From NCBI RefSeq assembly GCF_001704415.2, contig NC_030817.1:35041550-35105549 (forward strand): a stretch of DNA of 64,000 nt. Direction: 5' to 3'. The translations under genes and the position numbers were made by a program. The notes under the pieces are model-generated. The model did no database searches and was not told where the DNA came from. It saw only the letters and a program-made list of their open reading frames with translations. Below, in pieces: positions 1-11,352 of this stretch. Numbering within the stretch: the stretch's first letter is position 1; each line of letters begins with the position of its first letter. This DNA is from Capra hircus (taxonomy: Eukaryota; Chordata; Mammalia; Artiodactyla; Bovidae).

Positions 1-230
1 TATTTTTATGATCAAATAAGTAAGGATAAAAGTGTATTTTTTCAGAACAATTTTGCACCATAACTTACCATAAATACCTAATGTCACCCTGCCCTTGCTC
101 TCCTTCTTCTGGGTCGTGTGCCTCAAGCTGAAACAATAAGGAGAAATGTGGCTCGGGGAAAGTGTGCGTCTCCTGCACGCATCTCTTACAGGTCATCTGT
201 CAGGGCACTTTGCACACACGCGCATGCATA

Positions 231-366
231 TGTGTGTGGGGGGGGGGGGTGGGTGTGTGGGTGTGTGTGGGTGTGTGTGTGTGTGTGTGGGTGTGTGGGT
301 GGGTGTGGGTGTGGGGGTGGGGGTGTGGGTGGGTGGGTGTGTGGGTGGGTGGGTGGGTGTGGGTGT
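231..366 (+). repeat. G-rich GT simple repeat
   Basis: A tract of GT dinucleotides mixed with GGGT and GGGTG units, opening with a run of more than ten G. All frames are open here only because the unit has no stop codon, so the apparent glycine/valine/cysteine-rich frames on plus and the threonine/proline/histidine frames on minus are not genes. The many G3 runs with short spacers could fold as G-quadruplex, and the GT alternation could form Z-DNA. Confidence 0.95.
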
Positions 367-669
367 TAAATGGGCCAACCCAGGGCTTTAACACTTTTTA
401 AATTAGTTGCCAACATTTTGTACACTGGAAGTTTCAGTTAAAAGTCTGGATTTCAGGTTTTTATTTAAAAATATGAAGATATAACCACCATTGCCTCTAC
501 TGCCACAAGTGAAGCTATATAGCAGCTGCCTCCTCTAACGGGGTCTTCACTTTCCACTTTTCTCCAGTCCTCACCGGTCTTTATTGCATTACACTCTGCT
601 CTTAACTTGGGTTACTTGTCTGACACCTTTTTCACAGCTAGCTATTTTGGAGGGGTTGGGGGTGATAAC
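367..669. other. Unassigned sequence
   Basis: No repeat, gene or motif that I recognise. Confidence 0.5.
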
Positions 670-676
670 CCTATAT

Positions 677-965
677 CAGTTCAGTCGCTCAGTTGTGTCT
701 GACTCTTTGCATTCCCATGGACTGCGGCACACCAGGCTTCCCTAACCATCACCAATTCCTGGAGCTTGCTCCAACTCATGTCCACGGAGTCAGTGATGCC
801 ATCTAACCATCTCATCCTTTGTCATCCCCTTCACCTCCTGCCTTCAATCTTTCCCAGCATCAGGGTCTTTTCTAATGAGTCAGTTTTTCACATCAGGTGG
901 CCAAAGTAATGGAGCTTCAGCATCAGTCCTTCCAATGAGTATTCAGACTGATTTCCTTTATCAGT
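677..965 (-). mobile_element. BovB LINE 3' fragment
   Basis: The plus strand begins with the reversed BovB 3' end (cagttcagtcgctcag) and continues with the reversed C-terminal reverse transcriptase region, so the element runs on the minus strand and is 5'-truncated to about 290 bp. A 7-bp direct repeat cctatat (670-676 and 966-972) is a possible target-site duplication. Confidence 0.88.
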
Positions 966-1027
966 CCTATATACCCTGTTGAAATCAACTTTCCAAATGC
1001 AACTCTTTTTTCCTTTTGCTATGAAAT

Positions 1028-1285
1028 CTGCTACTGCTAAGTCGCTTGAGTCATGTCCAACTCTGTGCGACCCCATAGACGGCAGCCCACCAGGCTTCCC
1101 CGTCCCTGGGATTCTCCAGGCAAGAACACTAGAGTGGGTTGCCATTTCCTTCTCCAGTGCATGAAAGTGAAAGGTGAAAGTGAAGTCACTCAGTCATTTC
1201 CGACTCTTAGTGACCCCATGGTCTGCAGCCTACCAGGCTCCTTCGTCCATGGGATTTTCCAGGCAAGAGTACCGGAGTGGGGTGC
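1028..1285 (-). mobile_element. Bov-A2 SINE
   Basis: Two Bov-A monomers in minus orientation. The first starts with a degenerate CTG tail followed by taagtcgctt; the second starts near 1180 after the gaaagtgaaag linker. Bov-A2 is a non-autonomous element thought to use BovB machinery. Confidence 0.88.
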
Positions 1286-1288
1286 TTA

Positions 1289-1724
1289 TTCTCAAAAGGA
1301 CGTTTCCTAGTGGGAATTGGATAATCAACACCGCCTCATATTCCCTCCCCACTAGCTCCTAACAGACAGCTCTCATAGTGGTCTCCAATAAGGAGTATTA
1401 GTATGAAAGGGTCTTTCCTCTGTCTGAAGTATTCTTTGACCCTCTCTCTACCCACAGGCTGCATCCTTTTCTGAGAATCCATATCTGGAGGAGATTTTAA
1501 AAATTAAGCCAATCACATCACCTCAGAGGACACTCTAGATCCCCTACCTCTTTTCTTCCTGAATGCTGTCATCCCACCTCCCAGCAGTCAAACACACTGG
1601 ATTTATCGATTCATTTCTAACACAGAGAATATGACAGGAGTGGTGTGCTATCAATTCCAAGTTTAGGTTACTTAAATTCCAAGTTTAGGTTGCTTCCATT
1701 TTGAAGGATCACTCTCTCTCTCCC
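1289..1724. other. Unassigned sequence with a short duplication
   Basis: No gene or named repeat. A 17-bp segment aattccaagtttaggtt occurs at 1653-1669 and again at 1675-1691. Confidence 0.5.
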
Positions 1725-2375
1725 TTGGATGGCCTGTGCTGGAGGAAGCCAGGTGGCAAGTTAATAAATAGCCCCATGACAAGACTAATGGGGTGAGAGA
1801 CAGAGGCCCAACAGCAACCACATGCGTGACCTTGGAAGTGGATCACCTCTCCTTTAGATGAGCCCACAGCCTCTACTGACAGCTTGACTGCAACCTCACG
1901 AGAGACTGTGAGCCTGAAGCTCCCAAGTAAGCCACATTCAGACTTCTGACCCACAGAAACTGCGAGATAATACATGTTTGTTGTTTTCAAGCTACTAAAT
2001 TTGGGGGTAATTTGTTAAGTTGTTGTTGCTGTTCAATTGCTAAGTTGTGTTCAACTCTGCTGTCCCATGGACTGCAGCATACCAGGCTTGCCTGTCATCC
2101 ACTGTCTCCTGGAGTTTGCTCAAGTTCATGTCCACTGAGTCAGCTTGTTATCTAACCATCTCATCATCTGCCACCTTCTTCTCCTTTTGCCTTCAATCTT
2201 TCCTAGCATCAGGGTCTTTCCCACTGAGTCAGTTCTTCGCATCAGGTAACAAAAGTATTGGAGCTTTGGCTTTAGCATCAGTCCTTTCAATGAATATTAA
2301 GGGTTGATTTCCTTTAGGATCGACTGGTTTGATCTCTTTGCAGTCAGTTTGTTAAGCAACACTATGTAACCAGCA
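1725..2375 (+). mobile_element. MLT1-like LTR (ERVL-MaLR), split by BovB
   Basis: The 3' part shows the typical MaLR LTR end: a run meaning 'aaactgcgagataata', then a gtttgttgttttcaagc block and gtaatttgttaagcaac, with the BovB copy at 2020-2347 cutting the last motif. The 5' boundary is uncertain because divergence is high. Confidence 0.6.
2020..2347 (-). mobile_element. BovB LINE 3' fragment in MLT1
   Basis: Reversed BovB 3' end, about 330 bp, inserted in the MLT1 LTR. An exact 9-bp target-site duplication tttgttaag flanks it (2011-2019 and 2348-2356), which fixes both ends. The older LTR reads through once the insert is mentally removed. Confidence 0.9.
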
Positions 2376-2914
2376 CAGGGGATGCTGAGGTTGCTGGTCC
2401 AAACACCATTGTCTAAAAACCTCAGTTCTGATGAAACAGCTTCTTCTTCAGTCTTCTGACTTGTTTAGGCACAGAAACACTGGTTTTTTATATTTCTGGG
2501 CTCTAGAATGTTATAGAAGCATCCTTCCAGACTCTTCATCATATTGATTACAGAGACAACTTTGACATATCAGCCCCAGTCACCAAAGAGCCCCAGATTC
2601 TCTGCAGGTGGAATGATGAAGGCAAAGTGCTGCAGGTGGGCTGGTCTTCCCCACTGATGCCAGAGCGGTGTGAACTATCAGGAGATTGAAGTTCTCTTAC
2701 AAAGAAAGACACAGGCAATTCCTGCTTCTATTGAGAGTGCAACAGAAGTCAAGACCCAGAAAAACTGGAGGAGTGAACAAAGTATTTCTTTTCCAACACT
2801 CACTGTCTCTCCCTTACTCTCCCCTGGTGAGCAGCCTCGGGGGCCTGCCCTGTGCCACGTGCTCTGGACTGAGTTATCAATGATTCATAGGAAACTGACC
2901 TGTGTACATCCCAC
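2376..2914. other. Mostly unassigned sequence
   Basis: Possible MER20 3' fragment at 2372-2420 (gatgctgaggttgctggtcc); nothing else recognised. A 104-codon open frame here has no domain signature. Confidence 0.4.
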
Positions 2915-3035
2915 CTTCACATATACATTCCACAAGGGCAGGGCCCTTGCCTGTTTTGTCTACTGCTATGTACAGGCACTTTGACATGTGACTGGCATGT
3001 AGAAGACACTCAGTATAGATTTGTTGAAGTTTTAA
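2915..3035 (+). mobile_element. L2 LINE 3' end
   Basis: Contains the L2 signature 'ccacaagggcagggccctt' followed by a ggcatgtagaagacactca tail and a TTGTTGAA-type end. Old and diverged. Confidence 0.7.
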
Positions 3036-3529
3036 TTCCTCAGAGTGGAACGTGATCAAGGGTGATGACCTCCGATAGCCAGAGCATGTATCTTCCACTC
3101 CCTTCCCCTCCTCCTAGCATCAGTCTGCTCACCCCTGGAATCTGGATTTAGGGAACACCCCTGATCATCTTAGCCAGGTCCCTGGCACTGCAGAGATGGG
3201 GGGCTGGAAAAGGGGCACCACTCTCCCTCCATTGCTTTCTGCCACAGTGTTCAAAGAGACGGACCATCCCTGTGCCCAGCAAGGAGACAGATATACAAAG
3301 ACTCTGCAGGCCACCTCTACAAAGCTTCAAGGCCAAGGTCTCAGTTCAAGGGACACCAAGTAAGGAGATAGAAACACCAGATGGGGTCCTTTGGTGACTG
3401 GGTCCAAATGCCTCGTGCCAGAAACCAGAAAATAGTGTTTTTTGTATATATAGCAACTGGCCTAGGGCCTCATTCCACCAGCTTCAGAGGGAAATAAATC
3501 TTGTTTGTTTAACAGACCCAGTGGAAGAA
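3036..3529. other. Unassigned sequence
   Basis: Unique-looking sequence; no gene or named repeat seen. Confidence 0.4.
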
Positions 3530-3590
3530 TGTCCTGGCACAATGCCCGACACCCAGTGAGCACTTAATAAATATTTATTGAATGAATGAG
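3530..3590 (+). mobile_element. MIR/L2 3' tail
   Basis: Ends with gagcacttaataaatattta and ttgaatgaatgag, the shared MIR/L2 3' tail. Too short to choose the family. Confidence 0.6.
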
Positions 3591-3759
3591 AAAGATCTTG
3601 AGCCCAGCAATATATTTCTTGGCTGCAAGTGGGGAAAGGTAAAAGTCAGATTTGTGAAGCCATACATCCCGTCTCCTCCCCACAACCCACACACAGAAAA
3701 GAGCGAAAAGGAAAGCAAAGAAACATGTCATTAGAGCAGTAGGAAGAAGCCACCTCCGC

Positions 3760-3850
3760 TCTGCGACTTGGGTCAAAGCAGTTAACCTCTCTGGGTCATA
3801 ACTGCTTCATTTGTATAATGGAAAATCTGGGCTTGGAGAGCCAGTGCTGA
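3760..3850 (+). mobile_element. MIR SINE fragment
   Basis: Core motif cagttaacctctctgggtc followed by a 'ttcatttgtataatggaaa' block matches the MIR core in plus orientation. Confidence 0.7.
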
Positions 3851-5124
3851 GCTGCTATGGCTCTGAGTTTCTCTAAGGCACAGTCCCTCACACCTAATTA
3901 CAGTTTGCCTGCGAAAGGCAAGTGGCCTATCTTTATCAGAGCAGGAACAAGAAGGAAAAGCCATTGTCATTCAAATCACGGGGTTGACCTTTCTCTCAAC
4001 CTCCTGCTTTGTGCAAGCAGCCCAGTTACAGAACAGATATTCTTCTTTAGGGCTATTTTTTTTTAGTAACATTGGGAAGAGGTTGAAGAGGAAAAGCTTC
4101 TGGTGAAAACATGCCCTCCTTTTCAGGTTGTAATTTTTCATGTTCATTACAGTGGGAAACCCTCTCTCCAAGGACAGTGCCAAATAAGAGGGCAGCAAGG
4201 TTTCTCCACATGGAACTCAGTCTGCTGCTGGGGTGGAAGCAGCTGGTATTCAAGAATTAGGTGTAGATTTACTTTTGAAAGGAGGTAGACAAGGGGAGAG
4301 CAAAGAGCAGGAAAAAAGCCTCTCTGCCTTTTCAGTTTTGTGGACAGTAAAAATTGTCCTTCTGAAAAGAGCAAAAGGAAGAGGTGGGGGAAAAAAGTTT
4401 TTAAAGTGAAAAGAAAAAAAATTATTCTTTTGTGAAAATAAAGCACTTATTTTCAGCACCTATAATACTGGTGATCAGCACAAAAATCCTTACTGAAAAG
4501 AAGGCAAAGAAATCAAAATTTGTGCTAGGAAATTTCAGGAGTGTTTAATAAATGTCACATAGCAGAAGGATTCCATGTTCAAATTAGTTTGGGGACTTTG
4601 CGGTACTTCTCAGAGCCTTTACTGTACAAAGGGGCATGGTGACTTGAAAGAAAGACTTTACCTCTGGCGAGCAGAGTTTTCAGAAGATGCTTTGGTAAAC
4701 ACTGCCTTATAACTCATTTCTCTTACTTGAAGGCAAATCATGCAAATGAAAAAGAATTATCCTCTCTAGTTTCAGAAGAAAAAACAAGATCAACACATGT
4801 TGAAAATTACTCCTTTGGGACAATGGAATTAACAATTTAGTTTCAATATTGAACCTTTGCATGGAAGTTAGAGGGCAAAAGATCCGGGCTTGATATATTG
4901 ATGCACTTGCTGACGATAACAGCTGTTCCCAAATGAAGAAACCTATCATCAGGAAGACTGAATAACTTGTCTCTGGAATAAAAATAATGGCCACCCCAGA
5001 TGGAGTGTTTGCTCTGTTATGATTCTGTGCTAAACAACATTACCTATGTAGATACAGATAGAGATATATATAAAACAAGCAAGTATATATGGTATGTATG
5101 AATTTATATTTATGTTCATACCCA
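3851..5124. other. Unassigned sequence, AT- and purine-rich parts
   Basis: No gene or named repeat identified. 4370-4420 is purine-rich with A runs; 5040-5100 is an AT-rich GATA/TATA stretch. Confidence 0.4.
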
Positions 5125-5240
5125 CTTTTTTATTTAATCTTTATAACCCTACATAAGAAGATACTATCACTTATCTTCATTTTGTAGATAAGTAAACTAA
5201 GATTCCAGAACATTGACTAATTTGCCCAAGCCCGCATATA
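5125..5240 (-). mobile_element. MIR SINE fragment
   Basis: Reversed MIR core: 'cttcattttgtagataagt', an aaactaag motif and tttgcccaag, the usual order in the antisense direction. Confidence 0.7.
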
Positions 5241-5316
5241 GAGTAAAAAGCTTAGCATAAGTTCAACTACCAGTCACAAAACCCTGTAGAAAGGATTTTG
5301 GTATAGACAAAGAGTG

Positions 5317-5502
5317 TTCTATGCTGGAAAATATGGAGGGCAGGAGGAGAAGTGGGTGACAGATGATGAGATGGTTGGATGGTATCACCAACTCAATGGG
5401 CATGAGTTTAAGCAAGCTCTGTGAGATAGTGAAGGACAAGGAAGCCTCGTGTGCTGCAGTCCATAGGATCACAAAGATTTGGACACAGTGACTGAAAAAC
5501 AA
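5317..5502 (+). mobile_element. BovB LINE 3' fragment
   Basis: Diverged BovB C-terminal RT and 3' tail: gagatggttggatggtatca, then gtgctgcagtccata and ggacacagtgactga. Older than most copies here, judged by mismatches. Confidence 0.85.
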
Positions 5503-5675
5503 TGTGATTTACGGGGTCCTTACAAATAGTTATGACTAATTTTCCATCCACCTATATAGCTACTAATAATAGTATTTATAAAAACACTGAATTCAACTTG
5601 TAAACATACTAGCGGCTGCTATGTGCCTAGCATTGTAAAGAATGAAACTGAAAACAGCAAGGCAATCAAACCAAT

Positions 5676-5976
5676 CAATGCTAAAGAAAATCAACTCTGA
5701 ATATTCATTGGAACAACTGATGCTAAAGATAAAGCTCTAATATTTTGGCCACCTGATGTGAAGACCCAACTGTTTGAAAAAGACCCTGATGCTGGGAAAG
5801 ATTGAGGGCAGGAGGAGAAGGGGTGATGGAGGATGAGATGGCTGGATGGCATCACCAACTTGATGGACATGAGTTTGAGCAAGCTCCGGGAGTTGGTGAT
5901 CAACAGGGAAGCCTGGCATGCTGCAGTCCATGGGGTCACAAAGAGTTGGACACGACTGAGTGACTGAACTGAGCTG
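5676..5976 (+). mobile_element. BovB LINE 3' fragment
   Basis: Covers the last ~300 bp of BovB in plus orientation, from the tattcattggaa block through 'gatgctgggaaagattgag' to gactgagtgactgaactga. A separate event from 5317-5502, since both contain the same 3' end. Confidence 0.9.
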
Positions 5977-6420
5977 TCCTGTGAAGCCTCAGGCTTTGCA
6001 CATAATGGTTACCATTGAGGCAGAATGTTCTGGATGGTTGTGGATCTGAAGCTGTTGCAACGGTGAGCTGAAGTGACAGGAAGTTCCTGTGACAAGGGTA
6101 AAGAGCACACAGAGTGCTCATATCTAATCAGCACTAAGTGCTGGGCTGCATATTTGCCACATAGCATGAATAGCTACAATAAAATACAGGGAAAGGTGCC
6201 CTGATTAGCTTCAGCAGCATGAGTAGTCAGGACTACACCTGGATATGAACCAGACCTACAGAAATGCCTCAAGTAGGACTAGGTAATCCAGAGACAAAGG
6301 AAGGTAGGCTAATCTGAGCTTTGAGAGTCCTCATAAGTGTGGATGCAGGTTGAATCACAGGGAAGGAAGAAAACCTTTTGGAAGACAATTTCCAAGGCAT
6401 TTAGACTTTTTGTGACGTGG
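5977..6420. other. Unassigned sequence
   Basis: No gene or repeat recognised. Confidence 0.4.
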
Positions 6421-6636
6421 TGGCGGTGGTAGCTGAATCGCTAAGTTGTATTTGACTCTTTGTGACCCTATAAACTGTAGACTTCCAGGCTCCTCTGTCC
6501 ATGGGATTTCCCAGGCAAGAATATTGGAGTGAATTGCCATTTCCATCTCCAGGAGATCTTCCCGACCCAGGGATCAAACTTGTGTCCGCTGCTTGGCAGG
6601 CAGATTCTTTACTACTGAGCCATCAGGGAAGCCCTA
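6421..6636 (-). mobile_element. Bov-tA SINE
   Basis: Minus-strand Bov-tA: reversed Bov-A tail first (gctaagttgtatttgactc), ending at the reversed tRNA-Glu-like head (gagccatcagggaagccct). The tRNA-like B-box area is 'gacccagggatcaaact' on plus. Not a functional tRNA gene. Confidence 0.9.
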
Positions 6637-6955
6637 ATTTGCTTGATAACATATCGTTTATTGTTTCATTCTCTCCCTTTCTGACTTTCCCATTCCCTTA
6701 CAGTGTTTCCTTGGATCATCTCCCAAATTAAGCACTTGCCCTCAAATCCTTGTTCAGGGTTGCTTCTGGGGGAACCCCACCTGGACTTGGACTCCCAGGC
6801 CCTGGCAACCTGGGCATCTAGCTTCAGTACTACATGACCTAAATGATTCTGAGAGTTTTACCCTAGAGCAGATAAAGAGTTAGAAACAATCTAGAATTTG
6901 TTCTGAGGCCACTAGCAATGGCCTCCTATGTCCAGCAAGGTGATGGGAAGGACAT
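6637..6955. other. Unassigned sequence
   Basis: Nothing recognised. Confidence 0.4.
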
Positions 6956-7045
6956 TTGAGGCCATCCGGTTTTTTTCTTTACAGATGAGAAAATTGAGGC
7001 TAGCAAGGTTAAGAGATTTATTTAAGGTCCCAGAGGCAGGAGGAG
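6956..7045 (-). mobile_element. Ancient MIR-type SINE fragment
   Basis: Contains ctttacagatgagaaaattg and gaggctagcaaggtta, the antisense 3' side of MIR/MIR3-like elements. Confidence 0.6.
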
Positions 7046-7067
7046 ACAAGAGACAGTTTTTCGACCA

Positions 7068-7500
7068 TAGTGGTTAGGAGCCAGGCTATTTGAAGGCAGG
7101 CCCCTGGGTGTGAGGCCACACTTGCAGTTTGTGTGATTTGTAGAAAGCTATTTAAGTTCTTCAAGTCACCATTTTCTCATTATAAAGTTATAAAGGGCTT
7201 CCCTGATGGCTCAAGCAGTAAAGCACCTGCCTGCAATTCAGGAGACATGGTTTCAATCCCTGGGTCGGGAAGATGCCCTGGAGAAGGAAATGGCAACCCA
7301 CTCCAGTATTCTTGCCTAGAATCCCCATGGACAAAGGATCCTGGATGGCACGGATCCAGGATCAGGATCCAGTCCACGGGGTCACAAAGAGTTGGACACT
7401 GCTGAGCTCACATGCACATAAAATTGTGAAGATCGAGTGAGATAATCTGTATAAAGCATTTAGCACGGCACTCACTGGGATGCTTTCAGCTCTATATAAC
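7068..7500 (+). mobile_element. MIR SINE split by Bov-tA
   Basis: The 5' half (7068-7196) has ggttaggagccaggctattt and a caccattttctcattataaa core. The 3' half (7406-7500) has gagtgagataatctgtataa and catttagcacggcactca. The Bov-tA at 7197-7405 separates them. Confidence 0.75.
7197..7405 (+). mobile_element. Bov-tA SINE
   Basis: tRNA-derived head ggcttccctgatggctcaag with B box 'ggtttcaatccctgg', then the Bov-A tail to gagttggacactgctgagc. A local GGATCC-containing duplication near 7336-7370 makes this copy slightly longer in the tail. Confidence 0.92.
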
Positions 7501-7544
7501 AGAAGACCCCACTAAGAGTACCCCAAAAACAACATTAAGGAATC

Positions 7545-8060
7545 ACAATGATAAGCTCAGAACTGGGGCTGCTCTCAGTCTGGTCAAGGAGGTTCTCATG
7601 TCATCAGGGACTCATGCTCTCTGTGTTCTGCTGTGCCATCTGCAATGTAGTCTCCCCTGATGGATGCAGAATGAAAGACGACACTCCTGGCAGCACCACC
7701 TCCGGCAACAGCAATCAGCAGGAGAGCAGGTTGGCAGATTCTCCCCAAGATACCCTTTACATCAAGGAAGAAGACATTTCCCAGAAGCCCCCTTGCGTTT
7801 CCCTAGCCAGGTCTGCATTGCACTCCATCCCTAATCCAGTCCCTGACAATAGAAGTCCAGGGAGCATGACTGGCTTAGATCAAAGCACCATGCTCCTCCT
7901 GGTAGAGGGGTTCAATCACTTCCCTGGAACACACCAGGGGGAGGGTCCAAACGAAAAGCAGGACTCTTCCCGCAAGAAGGAGGGGTTGGTGCAGACTGAC
8001 TGCCAGGTTAGGAGGCAACCAAGTCAACCACAATTGCCGAGTTTACAAAGGTGTTGAGTA
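7545..8060. mobile_element. Probable ancient mammalian interspersed repeat with a chance 169-codon frame
   Basis: A plus-strand frame runs 7548-8057 with no in-frame stop. Its order of motifs (catgtcatcagggactcatg near the start, a Lys/Glu-rich middle, ggttaggaggcaaccaa at the end) resembles a widely dispersed old mammalian repeat whose family name I cannot give with certainty. The translation is Ser/Gln/Pro-rich with no domain, signal peptide or membrane segment. I read it as non-coding. Confidence 0.4.
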
Positions 8061-8223
8061 AATGCTATTTTTAGTGTGATGCACAGTTCTTTGTGCATCT
8101 ATAAAATTACAACTCTTTCTTTGGTTTAAAGCTATTGACCTTCAAAGGCAAAATTATCTAGTAGTATAAGTAACACTCTGTCTTAACCATCATTTTGTCT
8201 GGTTGGTTTTAGCTTTGTATTTT

Positions 8224-9030
8224 TTAAGACTCTTTTTTAAAGAGCAGTTTTAGATTCACAGTAAAATTAAGAAGGCACAGAAACTTCCCATATACCCCTA
8301 CCCACACATGTGTAGCCTCCCCCTTATCACATCCCCACCAGAGCGGTGTGTTTATGACAACTAATGAAACTACATTGACACAACATCACCCAAAGTCCAT
8401 CATTTACACTCAGGCTAACTCTTGGCATTATACATTCTACAGGTTTGGACAAATGTATGACATAGTATTTTCACTGCCCTAAAAATCCTCTGTGGTCCAC
8501 CTATTTGCCCCTCCCCTTGGCAACCACTGATCTTTTCACTGTCTCCACTTGTTGTTATTCAGTCACTCAGTTGTGTCTGACTCTTTGTGACCCCATGGAC
8601 TGCAGCACGCCAGGCTTCCCTGTCCTTCACCATCTCCCGGAGCTTGCTCAAACTGATGCCATCCAACCATCTCATCCTCTGTTGTACCCTTCTCCTCCTG
8701 CCTTCAATCTTCCCCAAAATCAGAGTCTTTTCTAACAAGTCAACTCTTCATAGCAGATGGCCAACGTATTGGAGTTTCAGCTTAAGCATCAGTCCTTCCA
8801 ATGAATATTCAAGGTTGATTTCCTTTAGGATTGACTGGTTTGACCTCCTTCCTTGCAGTCCAAGGGACTCTCAAGAGTCTTCTCCAGCACCACAGTTCAA
8901 AAGCATCAATAGTTTTGCCTTTTCCAGACTGTTGGTTTGTCAGTGTTGGTTTGTCCAGTATGAAGTCTTTTCAGTTTAGTTCCTTTCCCTCAGTAGTATG
9001 TTAAGTCATGTTTTACTTTACATTATAGGG
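8224..9030. mobile_element. Ancient L1M 3' region split by BovB
   Basis: The left part (8224-8549) has 'gagcagttttagattcaca', cattatacattctacaggtt and actgccctaaaaatcctctg, all characteristic of old L1M 3' sequence. The same element resumes after the BovB insert at about 8911 with tagttttgccttttccag. The two sides join cleanly across the insert. Confidence 0.75.
8550..8910 (-). mobile_element. BovB LINE 3' fragment in L1M
   Basis: Reversed BovB 3' end (ttcagtcactcagttgtg) through caccacagttcaaaagca. Inserted between the adjacent L1M motifs 'actgtctcca' and 'tagttttgcc'. Confidence 0.9.
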
Positions 9031-10154
9031 AAGTTTTGTAAAGGGGAAAAGTGGCTATGGAGCTGGGAGAATAGATGGAAGAAAGGAGAAAGAAGGGCAT
9101 GGTACCAGAAAATGAATTTCACAGGCATCCCGCTTTTGCCTAGGGCCTGCTCTGAGCTGGGCTTTAAAGAATGGATTTTACACTCGCACTTGTCCTCCTG
9201 AAATCCAAATTCCCACCTGTACAATGAGACCTTCAAACAAAGAGCAAGTCAGAAAACAAATCCTGCAGGAGCCTCTTCTAATAGCTGTGCCTCTTAGTGC
9301 GTATCGCCTGGTGGGGGCCCTAACTGATTTTGCTCACCCTGACGTGGCTAGCACAGCAGAGGATCAGGATGGGAAGAGGCCCATCGAGACGTTCCCAGGT
9401 TTTGTCACGAATGCAAATCTTAACCCTCAATGAGCGTCTTTCATCTATCAATTTTTTTCACCGTGAAAAAGGACTCTTACCTTGATATTCATCTAGGCCC
9501 CTCAGCTGACAGGATCTTTTAGCCTGAGTGTTCTCTGTTCCCCTTGACTCCTAACTTACTTTTTCACTATTGAGGGAATCTGGTTGACCTTACCAGACTA
9601 CTAGTAAGGACCTCCCCTTCAGGTGAGGCACAGCCCCAGCCAGTCAGCAGGAAGTAGGCAGTAGAGAGTCACGTCATGCTTGCCTGTGTGACATGACCTG
9701 TGAACAGGGGCAGGCTCCATTCTCTTGAAGGGGATATGGGAGAAGTGGGTGGGGGGCAGGGAACCAGACCAAAGTATATGGGAGACAGAGGCATTAATTT
9801 ACTCAGGAGCATTTTGCCAGAAGAACTAGAGAAAGGTTCCTCTGGCTCCTCCAAGAGGGAGCTACTCCAGTGAGCAGCAAATATGACTTTAGATCTAAGG
9901 GATGGTGTTTCTGAGGGACCCAGAAAATGTCTGCTTCCCTCCCCCTTGTTTACATCCATTTCAGGGTTTTCTGTGAATCAACAAACAAACAATGAAGGCG
10001 GGAAATGGGAGAAGAGAAGCTTGCTGAAGTCTAAACATGGGAGCCTAGTCTGAAGCTGCTGCCTTCCTCCAGATTTGGCAAAGTAGTCTCTCTAGACTTT
10101 TACTCCCTACCTTATTCCTTAGATTGGAACTCAAATTTCTCTAGGTCTTGAGTC
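9031..10154. other. Unassigned sequence
   Basis: No gene or named repeat recognised. GC is moderate; open frames up to 96 codons lack domains. Confidence 0.4.
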
Positions 10155-10245
10155 ACAGAATTATAAATAGAAAAGAGCAAAATACACCACCTTGTGTTCA
10201 GATCTAGAAACTGAGACCCAGAGAAGCCCTGTGACATGCCTAACT
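10155..10245 (-). mobile_element. Ancient MIR-type SINE fragment
   Basis: agatctagaaactgagaccc followed by agagaagccctgtgac resembles the antisense MIR3/MIR core. Confidence 0.5.
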
Positions 10246-10792
10246 GCTGGAACTTGCCTTGAAATTAAGTCTTTAGCCTGGCTCTTCATGTGTTCTGGTG
10301 CCAGGGGAACCTCTCCATAGCTGCCCGAGAAGTCTCAGGGTACAACAGCTGCATAGGTGCCAAGAGTATTTGCAGACACCAGGCGTGGGAGCCTGGAGAG
10401 TGTCTGAGCTTTCAAGTGCTCACAGCTGATGTAGGTAGAAGCAGCGTCATCCCAGCCTGATGAGGACCACCTGGAGAAACCAGAGACCTGAAGCCCAAGA
10501 CACCCCACCTTCCTCACACAGCCTGAAGATTGATTCAGGGAAGTTACACCTCCCATAGTGTGACATGCAACTGTTATTTCTTGAAAGAGTACCCGTCAAA
10601 ATCACTAGTCATTAAAAACGAATCAAGGTAAGGTTAAAAATTACAAAGGTGAAGACTTAATCCAACTAGTTTACCTGAAGGAAGGGAAGATCAACTCTTG
10701 GGCAAAACCCATCCCAACGGTGAATAAAAGAATCCAGACACTCAGCCATTGCCCTTCCCCTCGGTTTTCTCAGGAATAGGCAACACCTCTTT
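10246..10792. other. Unassigned sequence
   Basis: Nothing recognised. Confidence 0.4.
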
Positions 10793-10975
10793 GATGGAAG
10801 AGATCTGGGTTCAGATCCTGCTTACTAGCCATGACGACCTGGCCAGGCAACTGCACTTATCTGAAGTTCTGTTCACTCTTCTACATGATCTGGGACTATT
10901 GTGAGAATTCAGAGATAACGTACATAAGGGGCCCAGCTCTGGATGGGCACAGAGTAAGTATTAATGAAATAGTCG
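10793..10975 (+). mobile_element. MIR SINE
   Basis: Nearly full MIR in plus orientation: ctgggttcagatcctgctta, a tctgaagttctgttcactc core variant, gactattgtgagaattcag and gagtaagtattaatgaaat tail. Confidence 0.8.
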
Positions 10976-11162
10976 TGAATTTGGCTGTAACCGTCATTAT
11001 TTGACCACTGTGTGCCCATATCTAACCATGACCATCACCAACCTAGGCAAGCTGTTTCAACAGGTGAGAAGCAGGCTTTGGTTGGACAGAGCTGCCTGGA
11101 CTTCACATCCCAGTAACAGCACAGAGCCAGCACTGGACACTGGTTAGCTTAAAGCATGGATC

Positions 11163-11352
11163 TTCAACCTCAATTAATATTTTTGGACTGGATACTTCTT
11201 TGATTGAGAGACCTAACCAGCCTTGTAGGATGGTGAGCAGGATTTCCCAGCCTCTACTCATTAAATGCCAGCAGCATCCTTCTCTAATTGTCACAACCAA
11301 AAATGTTTCCAGGCATTGCCATATGTTCCCCCAGAGGCAAAATCACCCTGGT
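11163..11352 (-). mobile_element. MER5A hAT-Charlie transposon
   Basis: Internal MER5A blocks in this orientation: gatacttctttgattgagag, cctctactcattaaatgcca, aaccaaaaatgtttccaggc and 'tgttcccccagaggcaaaat'. Non-autonomous; encodes nothing. Confidence 0.82.

Noticed and set aside
118..401. Overlapping Gly/Val/Cys-rich and Thr/Pro/His-rich open frames on both strands
   Set aside because: They are translations of the GT/GGGTG simple repeat, which has no stops in any frame.
7197..7405. tRNA-like A and B boxes in Bov-tA heads as tRNA genes
   Set aside because: They lack a full cloverleaf and are SINE heads derived from tRNA-Glu; the same holds for every Bov-tA copy here.
7548..8057. 169-codon plus-strand open frame as a possible gene
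   Set aside because: Flanked by decayed repeats, resembles an old dispersed repeat in motif order, no domain and no conserved start context.
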